Under the pieces are notes generated by a model, which was not told the origin of the DNA, did not search any database, and saw only the letters and a list, made by a program, of their open reading frames with translations. The position numbers and the translations under genes were made by a program. A stretch of DNA of 64,000 nucleotides from Solwaraspora sp. WMMA2056 (GTDB lineage: Bacteria > Actinomycetota > Actinomycetes > Mycobacteriales > Micromonosporaceae): NCBI RefSeq assembly GCF_030345095.1, contig NZ_CP128360.1, forward strand, positions 2,666,001-2,730,000. Direction: 5' to 3'. Within the stretch, counting starts at the first letter, position 1. Every line of letters starts with the position of its first letter. This document shows positions 36,460 to 43,810 of the stretch, piece by piece.

Positions 36460-38049
36460 ATGCCGTCCGTGCCCCGCCTGGTGGTGAGTGCCCCCGCCTC
36501 TGGACACGGTAAGACCTCGGTGGCGATCGGGCTGCTCGCCGCGTTGCGCGAGCTCGGCCTGAGCACCGCCGGGGCGAAGATCGGACCGGACCACACCGAC
36601 GCGGCGTACCTCGGGGCCGCCGCCGGCCGGCCCGGCCGCAACCTGGACCCGATGCTGGTCGGCACCGGCCGGATCGGTCCGCTGCTGGCCCACGGCGCGG
36701 CCGGGGCGGACGTCGCGGTGCTCGGTGGGGCGATGGGCCTGTACGACAGTCTGGGCACCCGGGCGGACAGTGCGTCGACGGCGACGGTGGCCACCGCGTT
36801 GCGGGCTCCGGTGGTGATGGTGGTCGACGCGGCGGCGATGGGCCAGTCGATCGGTGCGCTGGTGCACGGCTTCCGGGCCTACGACGACCTGATCTGGCTC
36901 GCCGGGGTGATCCTCAACCGGGTCAGTTCGGCCCGTCACGAGCAGGTGCTGCGCGAGGCGCTCGACGACATCGGGGTGCCGGTGCTGGGCGCGCTGCACC
37001 GGGGCGAGCTGCCCGCCGGCATTCCCCGCGCCGCCGGGGTGGTGCCGGTGGCGCACCACAGCATCGACACCGTACGGCTGATCCGTCGCCTCGGTGAGGC
37101 GGTGGACGCCGCCGTGGACCTCGACCGGGTGCTGGCCCTGGCCCGGTCGGCGCCGCCGCTGCCGGTGCCGGCCTGGTCGGCCGCGGACGCCCTGGCCGCC
37201 GAGGCGGAGGCGGCCGGCGCCCCGCCGGTGACGCCGCCGGTACGGCGACCGGTGATCGCCGTCGCCGGTACGCCGGAGCTGGTCTACGGCTACACCGAGA
37301 CGGTGGAGCTGATCACCGCCGCCGGTGGGGCGGTGGTGCCGTTCGACCCGCTGCGCGACGAACTGCTGCCGGAGGCGACCGCGGCGCTGGTCCTGCCCGG
37401 CGGGTTGCCGGAGGCGTACCTGCCGGAGTTGTCGGCGAACCGGGCGTTGACCGCCGCCGTGGCGGATCTGGCCCGGGCCGGCCGGCCGGTGCTGGCCGAG
37501 GGCAGTGGCCTGTTGTGGCTGGTCCGCGAGTGCGACGGCCGGCCGATGGGGGAGGTGTTCGACGCGGCCGCGATGACCTCGGACCGGATGGTCGTCGGCT
37601 ACCGGGAGGCGACGTCGCGGGCGGCCACCCCGGTAGCCCCGCTGGGTGGCCGGATGATCGGCTACAAGCAGCATCAGGTGGTGGTCTCCCCGCGCGCCGG
37701 GCACACCCCGGCGTGGACGTGGGGCAACGGGGTACCGGAGGGGTTCGTCTGGCGTCGGGTGCACGCCTCCCAGTTGACGCTGCACTGGGCCGGGGCGCCG
37801 GACATCGCCCGGCGGCTGGTCCTGGCCGCCGCCGATGGCCGGTTGGCCGGCGCGGACTCCCGGGGCCCGGCTGGCGACGGGCGCGTCCCCGGCCCGGACC
37901 ATCGCGGTGGCGACGGTCCGGTCCCGGAGGAGTCGCCGATGCCGCCGATGGGCCCGATGCCGCCCATGCCGCCGATGGCGCGTCCGACGCCGCTGGCCGA
38001 GGAGGACACCGATCCGCTGCTGGTGCACTCAGCCGATGATCTCGGCTGA
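36460..38049 (+). CDS. cobB: cobyrinate a,c-diamide synthase-like protein, catalytic Cys missing
   Basis: A 529-residue protein of the CobB/CbiA family, which amidates cobyrinic acid in cobalamin synthesis with ATP and glutamine. The P-loop is SAPASGHGKT at 10-19; the GRPGRNLDPML segment is typical of the family. The C-terminal amidotransferase-like domain starts near 262, but where the family has the nucleophilic Cys (AEC-x-G) this protein reads AEGSGLLWL: residue 348 is Gly (codon GGC at 37501-37503). Glutamine-driven chemistry may therefore be lost, or the protein may use ammonia or a partner. The C-terminus is a long Pro/Met/Gly-rich tail. It overlaps the convergent PBP gene by 21 bp. Cobalamin context (cobC, cobT, cobA) lies 2 kb further on. 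Confidence 0.85.
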   Translation: MPSVPRLVVSAPASGHGKTSVAIGLLAALRELGLSTAGAKIGPDHTDAAYLGAAAGRPGRNLDPMLVGTGRIGPLLAHGAAGADVAVLGGAMGLYDSLGTRADSASTATVATALRAPVVMVVDAAAMGQSIGALVHGFRAYDDLIWLAGVILNRVSSARHEQVLREALDDIGVPVLGALHRGELPAGIPRAAGVVPVAHHSIDTVRLIRRLGEAVDAAVDLDRVLALARSAPPLPVPAWSAADALAAEAEAAGAPPVTPPVRRPVIAVAGTPELVYGYTETVELITAAGGAVVPFDPLRDELLPEATAALVLPGGLPEAYLPELSANRALTAAVADLARAGRPVLAEGSGLLWLVRECDGRPMGEVFDAAAMTSDRMVVGYREATSRAATPVAPLGGRMIGYKQHQVVVSPRAGHTPAWTWGNGVPEGFVWRRVHASQLTLHWAGAPDIARRLVLAAADGRLAGADSRGPAGDGRVPGPDHRGGDGPVPEESPMPPMGPMPPMPPMARPTPLAEEDTDPLLVHSADDLG

Positions 38050-40197
38050 CGGTGGCGCGAACTGGCGTACCGGTCGGTCCTTGAGCGCGTTCTTCAGCGT
38101 GCCGGCCGCCGTGTCCACCGGCTTCTGGGACTGCCAGTCGCCGACGGCGTTGAACGGGTTGTCCGGGTCGGCGATGAAGCTGGCCACCGCGAGGTCCGGG
38201 GTGTAGCCGGTGAACCAGGCCGACCGGGTGCTGTCGGTGGTGCCCGTCTTGCCGGCGACCGGCCGGCCGACCGCCTTGGCCACGCCGTCGGCGGTGGACC
38301 AGCCGCCGCAGCCGCCGGCGGCGGGCCGGTCACCGACCGGGCACCGGGCGGCGTCGGTGGCGGCGCGGGCCACGTCCGGCGAGAACGCCGCGTGGCAGCG
38401 CGGGGTGGCCACCTCGACCTCGGCCCCGGTCAACGTCCGGTAGGTGACCGGGCTGCCGTCCGGATTCTCCACCGACAGCACCGGGGAGTCCTCGCAGTGG
38501 CTGCCGTCTGCGGCGATGGTGGCGTAGGCGTTCGCCATCTCCAGCGGCGTCACGTCGGACACGCCGAGGGTGAACGCGCCCCATTTGCTGGCGTGCTCGG
38601 GGGAGGCGTTGCGCTTGTCGACGTCGGTGCGCCAGCGCAGCCCGAGCCGTTCGGCCATCTGCACCGCCTTCTCGGCGCCGACCTGCTGCAACAGCCACAC
38701 GAAGTAGGTGTTGACCGACTTGCCGAAGCCGGACCACATGTAGTGGTAGCCGGCCATCGCGCCGGAGGCGTTGCTCGGGCACCAGCGGCCACCGCAGCTG
38801 CTGGTGCCTTCGCCGCCGTCGTAGATGGAGTTGATCCGGTGCGGGGCGTTGAAGCCGGAGCGCAGCGGCATGCCGGCGTCCAGCGCGGCCAGCATGGTGA
38901 ACATCTTGAACGTCGACCCGGCCTGGTATCCGGGCAGGTCGCCGCCGCCGAGCAGCGGGGTCACCGTGTTCGGGTAGTTGCCCTTGACCCCCTTGCTGCG
39001 CAGGGTGGGGTTGGAGTGCCCGCCGTTGTCGGTCTGGTCCAGCGAGTAGACCCGGTTGATCGCCATCGCCCTGACGTGGCCGGTGCCGGGCTCGACGGCG
39101 ACCAGTCCGTGGGCGAACGGGCTGCCGATCGACTCCCGGGAGGTGACCTGGTCCTGGGCGGCCTTCTGGGTGGCCGGGTCGAGGCTGGTGACGATCCGGT
39201 ACCCGCCGGTGCGCAGGTTGCCCAGCCGCTCCGACGGGCTGTCGCCGAACGCCTTCTGCCCCATCCACCAGGACTTCAGGTAGTCGCAGAAGAAGCCCCA
39301 GTCGTTGTGCTCAGCCGGCACCGAGACACACTCGTTGGGTGGCGTACTCAGGTTGAGCTGGATCGGTTCGGCCTTGGACCGCGCGGCGGCGGCGGGGGCC
39401 AGGTAGCCCAGCGCGGCCATCCGGTCGATGACGTAGTTGCGGCGTTCGGTCGCGGCGGCCTGGTCCGAGGTGGCCGGGTCGTACTCCGACGGCGCCTTGA
39501 CCAGGCCGGCGATGAGCGCGGCCTCGCTGGCGCTGAGTTCCCGGGGGTGTTTGGAGAAGAAGATCTCCGCGGCCGCGTAGATGCCGTACGCCCGGTGGCC
39601 GAAGTAGGCGGCGTTGAGGTAACGCTCCAGGATCTCCGGCTTGGACAGCTGCTTCTCCAGCTCCATCGCGATCCGGATCTCGCGGATCTTGCGGCCGGGG
39701 GTCTGTGCGGTCGCCGCCTGCAGCTCCAGTGGTGTCTCGGCGGTCTCCTGCAGGGCGAGCCGGACGTACTGCATGGTCAGCGTGGAGCCGCCCTGGGACA
39801 CCCCGCCGGCCTGGGAGTTGGCCACGAACGCGCGGGCGACACCCTTGGGGTCGACGCCGTTGTGCTGGTAGAACCGGACGTCCTCGGAGGCGACGATCGC
39901 CTGCTGGATGAAGGGCGACATCTCGGTCAGCGGGACGTACTTGCGGTGCTCCTCGTAGAACATCGTCACCAGGGTCCGGCCGTCCGCCGCGTACACGTAG
40001 GTGGTCTGGGCCGGGTCGATGTCGCGCAGCTTCTCCGGGACCTGTTCGATGGCCCGGGTGCTGGCGATGACGGTGAGGCCGGCGACTGCGGCCAGCGGGT
40101 AGGCGGCGGCGGCGACCACGACGCCGGCGATCAGACCGGCGCGGAGCAACTGGACGAGGCGGCCACGGCGGGCGGGGTTTCGGCTGCGCTTGGTCAC
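38029..40197 (-). CDS. bifunctional penicillin-binding protein (PBP1A type)
   Basis: A 722-residue class A PBP for peptidoglycan polymerisation and cross-linking. A basic cytoplasmic start and one membrane helix (about 18-45) precede a GT51 transglycosylase domain with catalytic Glu105 in SEDVRFYQHNGVD and the QGGSTLTMQ motif. The transpeptidase domain follows, with SxxK at 428-431 (STFK), SVN at 494-496 and KTG at 650-652. All catalytic motifs are intact. GTG at 40197 is used; the ribosome site is weak. The gene sits head-to-tail against cobB and divergent from cobC, interrupting the cobalamin genes. Confidence 0.95.
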   Translation of the reverse strand: MTKRSRNPARRGRLVQLLRAGLIAGVVVAAAAYPLAAVAGLTVIASTRAIEQVPEKLRDIDPAQTTYVYAADGRTLVTMFYEEHRKYVPLTEMSPFIQQAIVASEDVRFYQHNGVDPKGVARAFVANSQAGGVSQGGSTLTMQYVRLALQETAETPLELQAATAQTPGRKIREIRIAMELEKQLSKPEILERYLNAAYFGHRAYGIYAAAEIFFSKHPRELSASEAALIAGLVKAPSEYDPATSDQAAATERRNYVIDRMAALGYLAPAAAARSKAEPIQLNLSTPPNECVSVPAEHNDWGFFCDYLKSWWMGQKAFGDSPSERLGNLRTGGYRIVTSLDPATQKAAQDQVTSRESIGSPFAHGLVAVEPGTGHVRAMAINRVYSLDQTDNGGHSNPTLRSKGVKGNYPNTVTPLLGGGDLPGYQAGSTFKMFTMLAALDAGMPLRSGFNAPHRINSIYDGGEGTSSCGGRWCPSNASGAMAGYHYMWSGFGKSVNTYFVWLLQQVGAEKAVQMAERLGLRWRTDVDKRNASPEHASKWGAFTLGVSDVTPLEMANAYATIAADGSHCEDSPVLSVENPDGSPVTYRTLTGAEVEVATPRCHAAFSPDVARAATDAARCPVGDRPAAGGCGGWSTADGVAKAVGRPVAGKTGTTDSTRSAWFTGYTPDLAVASFIADPDNPFNAVGDWQSQKPVDTAAGTLKNALKDRPVRQFAPPSAEIIG

Positions 40198-40309
40198 GGC
40201 TTCAAACGTAGGCCGGACAGCCGCAAAACATGTCCAAAAGGATTAAAACCACAAGACGAATCGTGTCACAAGCGTCACCCTTCGTCGATTTCACCCCCTC
40301 CGGGCGGGC

Positions 40310-41425
40310 ATGATCCCCGTCATGCAGCAGTCGGATCGGACACCGGAGGACGGCCAGCCGGCCCAGCGCGGCCAGCCACCCGAGTACGACCTGGGGCACC
40401 ACGGCGACGTCGACGCCACCCCCGGCCTGGTCGACCTCGCGGTCAACGTCCGCGTCGGCGAACCACCCCACTGGCTGCTCGCGCCGGTCCGGGCCAGCCT
40501 CGGCGACCTGGCCCGCTACCCCGACCAACGGCCCGCCCGCGCCGCCGTCGCCGCCCGGCACACCCGCCCGCCCGACGAGGTCCTGCTCACCGCCGGTGCC
40601 GCCCAGGGCTTCGTGCTGCTCGCCCAGGCACTGCGCGACGCCCGCCACCCGGTGGTGGTGCACCCGCAGTTCACCGAGCCGGAGGCCGCCCTGCGCGCCG
40701 CCGGACACCGGGTCGACCGGGTGCTGCTACGCCCCGACACCGGCTTCACCCTCGACCCGGCGCGGATCCCCGCCGACGCCGACCTGGTCTTCATCGGCAA
40801 CCCGACCAACCCGACGTCGGTGCTGCACCCGGCCGACACGATCGCCGCCCTCACCCGGCCCGGCCGGACCGTCGTCGTCGACGAGGCCTTCGCCGACACC
40901 ACCTGCGCCGCCGGCGTACCGGGCGAACCACAGTCGCTGGCCGACCGCCGCGACCTGCCCGGCCTGGTGGTGGTCCGCAGCCTCACCAAGACCTGGGCCC
41001 TGGCCGGGCTGCGCATCGGCTACCTGCTCGGCCCGGCCGCACTGCTGGCCCGCCTCGCGGCGGTCGCGCCGCTGTGGCCGGTCGCCACCCCGGCGCTGGT
41101 CGCCGCCGAGATCTGCGCCAGCCGCCGGGCGGTCGGGGCCGAACGCCGGTACGCCGCCACGCTCGCCGCCGACCGCGGCCACCTGCTCCGCCGGCTTCGG
41201 GAACTGCCCGGCGTCACCGTCGCCGGCACCCCGGCCAGCGCCTTCGTGCTGCTCCATCTCGTCGGCGCCGATCAGGTCCGCCGCCGGTTGCGCCAGCAGG
41301 GCTGGGCGGTACGCCGAGGCGACACCTTCCCCGGACTGGGCCCCGACTGGCTGCGGGTGGCGGTACGGGACACTGCCACCACCGACGCGTTCGTCCACGT
41401 GCTGCGCGCGACCCTGGAGGACTGA
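40310..41425 (+). CDS. cobC: Rv2231c-type CobC, PLP-dependent aminotransferase-like
   Basis: A 371-residue fold-type I PLP enzyme related to histidinol-phosphate aminotransferase and threonine-phosphate decarboxylase. The PLP-binding Lys is in SLTKTWALAGLRIGY near residue 228; FIGNPTNPTS and VVDEAFAD are the usual cofactor segments. In this family the product would feed (R)-1-amino-2-propanol phosphate into the nucleotide loop of cobalamin. ATG at 40310 or 40322 (second Met) can start it. The stop overlaps the cobT start by one base, so it forms an operon cobC-cobT-cobA. Confidence 0.88.
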   Translation: MIPVMQQSDRTPEDGQPAQRGQPPEYDLGHHGDVDATPGLVDLAVNVRVGEPPHWLLAPVRASLGDLARYPDQRPARAAVAARHTRPPDEVLLTAGAAQGFVLLAQALRDARHPVVVHPQFTEPEAALRAAGHRVDRVLLRPDTGFTLDPARIPADADLVFIGNPTNPTSVLHPADTIAALTRPGRTVVVDEAFADTTCAAGVPGEPQSLADRRDLPGLVVVRSLTKTWALAGLRIGYLLGPAALLARLAAVAPLWPVATPALVAAEICASRRAVGAERRYAATLAADRGHLLRRLRELPGVTVAGTPASAFVLLHLVGADQVRRRLRQQGWAVRRGDTFPGLGPDWLRVAVRDTATTDAFVHVLRATLED

Positions 41426-42474
41426 TGCTCGACACGGCCCTGGCCGCGATCCGACCACTCGACGACGACGCGATGGCACAGGCCCGGGCGCTGCACGCCC
41501 GGCTGACCAAACCCGCCGGCTCACTCGGCGTCCTGGAGGAGCTGTCGGTGCGGCTGGCCGGGCTCGCCGGTGCGTGCCCACCGCCGCTGCCCGAACCGGC
41601 CGCGGTGGCGATCTTCGCCGCCGACCACGGCGTGCACCGCCACGGGGTGACCGGCTGGCCGCAGGAGGTCACCGCCCAGATGGTGGCCAACTTCCTGGCC
41701 GGTGGCGCGGTCGTCAACGCCTTCGCCCGGCAGGTCGGGGCGAGCGTCACCGTGGTCGACGTCGGGGTCGCCACCGTGCTGGAGCCGGCGGACGGCCTGG
41801 TCCAGGCCCGGATCCGGCCCGGTACGGCCGACCTGTCTAGCGGCCCGGCGATGACCGTCGACGAGGCCCGGGCCGCCATCGACGTCGGCCTGCGTGTCGC
41901 GGCGGACCTGCACGCCGCCGGTGCGCGGGTGCTGCTCACCGGCGACATGGGCATCGCCAACACCACCGCCGCCGCCGCGCTGGTCGCCGGCTTCACCGGT
42001 GCCGACGCCGCCGAGGTCACCGGCCGGGGCACCGGGGTGGACGACGAGACGTACCGGCACAAGGTCGCCGTCGTCGCGGCGGCCCTGCGCCGGCACCGGC
42101 CCGACCCGGTCGATCCGATCGGTGTGCTCTCCGCGATCGGTGGACTGGAGCACGCCGCGCTCAGCGGCTTCATCCTCGGTGCCGCCGCCCGCCGGATCCC
42201 GGTGATCGTCGACGGGGTCAGCGCGGTCGCGGCGTCGCTCGCGGCGGCGTCGCTCGCCCCGGCGGCCACCGGCGCGATGGTCGCCGGGCACCGCTCGGTG
42301 GAGCCGGGCGCTACGGTAGGGCTGCGGCACCTCGGCCTGCAGCCACTGGTCGATCTGGGGCTGCGCCTGGGGGAGGGCACCGGCGCCCTGCTCGCCTGGC
42401 CGATCGTGGCCAGCGCGGTCCGGGTCCTGCACGAGGTGGCCACCTTCGACGCGGCGGGAGTCTCCGAGAAGTGA
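41425..42474 (+). CDS. cobT: nicotinate-nucleotide-dimethylbenzimidazole phosphoribosyltransferase
   Basis: A 349-residue CobT that makes alpha-ribazole phosphate for the lower ligand of cobalamin. Characteristic segments: RLTKPAGSLGVLEEL near residues 30-45, FAADHGV, GDMGIANTT near 172, and the catalytic Glu in GHRSVEPGA near residue 293. ATG at 41425 has GGAGG 4 nt upstream and overlaps the cobC stop (TGATG). The frame continues far upstream, but that is antisense to the PBP gene and across cobC, and is not real. Confidence 0.95.
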   Translation: MLDTALAAIRPLDDDAMAQARALHARLTKPAGSLGVLEELSVRLAGLAGACPPPLPEPAAVAIFAADHGVHRHGVTGWPQEVTAQMVANFLAGGAVVNAFARQVGASVTVVDVGVATVLEPADGLVQARIRPGTADLSSGPAMTVDEARAAIDVGLRVAADLHAAGARVLLTGDMGIANTTAAAALVAGFTGADAAEVTGRGTGVDDETYRHKVAVVAAALRRHRPDPVDPIGVLSAIGGLEHAALSGFILGAAARRIPVIVDGVSAVAASLAAASLAPAATGAMVAGHRSVEPGATVGLRHLGLQPLVDLGLRLGEGTGALLAWPIVASAVRVLHEVATFDAAGVSEK

Positions 42475-43703
42475 ACCTGTACCCCCTGGGGCTGCGCCTG
42501 GCCGGCCGCCGGGTGCTGGTGGTCGGCGGCGGCACCGTCGCCACCCGACGGGTCCCGGCGCTGCTGGACGCCGGGGCCGACGTACTCGTGGTGTCACCGG
42601 AACTGACCCCGACGCTGCACGGCCTGGTGACCGCAGGCCGGGTGGACTGGCGGCCGCGCCGGTTCGAGCCGGCCGACCTCGACGGGGTCTGGCTGGCCCA
42701 GGTCGCCGTGGACGACGCGGCTGCCGCCGCCGAGGTGAGCGCTGCCGCCGAGCCACGCCGGGTCTTCTGCGTACGGGCCGACGACCGCACCGAGGCCACC
42801 GCCTGGACCCCGGCGGTCACCCGGCACGGTCCGGTGACCGTCGCGGTGCTCGGTGGCGGCGATCCGCAGCGGGCGGTCCGGGTCCGTGACGCGATCGGTC
42901 AGCGGCTCGCCGACGGCAGCATCCCGGTCGCCGACCCGGCGCCGGCCCCGGCGTCCGCCGGGTCGACCACCGGCCGGGTGGTGCTGATCGGCGCCGGCCC
43001 CGGCGACCCCGAGCTGATCACCGTGAAGGGCCGACGGCTGCTCGCCGAGGCCGACGTCGTCGTCGCCGACCGGCTGGTCCCCGGCCTGCTGCTGGACGAG
43101 CTGCCGGCCCGGGTGGAGCTGATCGACGCGGCGAAGATCCCGTACGGTCCGGCCGCCGCCCAGGAGGAGATCAACCGGATCCTGGTCGACCGGGCCCGCA
43201 CCGGGGCGACCGTGGTGCGGCTCAAGGGCGGCGACCCGTACGTCTTCGGTCGCGGCGGGGAGGAGCTGCTCGCCTGCGTCGAGGCCGGCGTACCGGTCTG
43301 CGTGGTGCCGGGGGTGACCAGCTCGATCGCCGCGCCCGCCGCCGCCGGCGTGCCGGTGACCCATCGCGGCGTAGCCCACGAGTTCACCGTGGTCTCCGGG
43401 CATCTGCCGCCGGGACACCGGCTGTCCCTGGTGGACTGGCCGGCACTGGCCCGGCTGCGCGGCACCCTGGTGGTCCTGATGGGGCTGAAGAACCTGTCGG
43501 CGATCACCGACACGTTGCTGACCAACGGTCGCAGCGGGGACACCCCGGTGGCGGTGGTGCAGGAGGCGACCACCGGCGCCGAGCGGGCGCTGACGTCCAC
43601 GTTGGCCGCCGTGGCCGGCGACGTCGCGGCCGCCGGGCTGCGGCCGCCGGCGGTGGTGGTGGTCGGCGACGTGGTGCACGCGCTGCGCCCGGACGCCGGC
43701 TGA
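42471..43703 (+). CDS. cobA: uroporphyrinogen-III C-methyltransferase fused to precorrin-2 dehydrogenase-like domain
   Basis: A 410-residue CysG/CobA-type fusion. Residues 1-150 resemble the NAD-dependent precorrin-2 dehydrogenase/ferrochelatase domain (LVVGGGTVATRRV near 16-28). Residues about 167-405 are the SAM-dependent methyltransferase with IGAGPGDPELITVKG, RLKGGDPYVFGRGGEE and VPGVTSSIAAPA. It makes precorrin-2 for cobalamin and possibly sirohaem. GTG at 42471 overlaps the cobT stop (GTGA). The dehydrogenase domain is short compared with CysG and its last part may be degenerate. Confidence 0.92.
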   Translation: MNLYPLGLRLAGRRVLVVGGGTVATRRVPALLDAGADVLVVSPELTPTLHGLVTAGRVDWRPRRFEPADLDGVWLAQVAVDDAAAAAEVSAAAEPRRVFCVRADDRTEATAWTPAVTRHGPVTVAVLGGGDPQRAVRVRDAIGQRLADGSIPVADPAPAPASAGSTTGRVVLIGAGPGDPELITVKGRRLLAEADVVVADRLVPGLLLDELPARVELIDAAKIPYGPAAAQEEINRILVDRARTGATVVRLKGGDPYVFGRGGEELLACVEAGVPVCVVPGVTSSIAAPAAAGVPVTHRGVAHEFTVVSGHLPPGHRLSLVDWPALARLRGTLVVLMGLKNLSAITDTLLTNGRSGDTPVAVVQEATTGAERALTSTLAAVAGDVAAAGLRPPAVVVVGDVVHALRPDAG

Positions 43704-43764
43704 AGCCGGTCCTGCGCGCTGACGGCCAAACTGGGCCCTGAAGGCCTGGTCCGGCGCTGAGGTC

Positions 43765-43801
43765 GGTCCGGCGCGCCGCGCGACGGCGGACGCGCCGGAC
43801 C
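43765..43801. terminator. hairpin between convergent cobA and otsB genes
   Basis: GGTCCGGCGCG (43765-43775) pairs perfectly with 43791-43801 around a 15-nt loop. It is located between two convergent stop codons, so likely bidirectional. Confidence 0.6.
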
Positions 43802-43810
43802 TTCACCCGG

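Noticed and set aside
38392-42474. 1360-residue open frame on + strand
   Set aside because: Its first 3 kb is antisense to the penicillin-binding protein and across cobC; only the last 350 codons are the real cobT.
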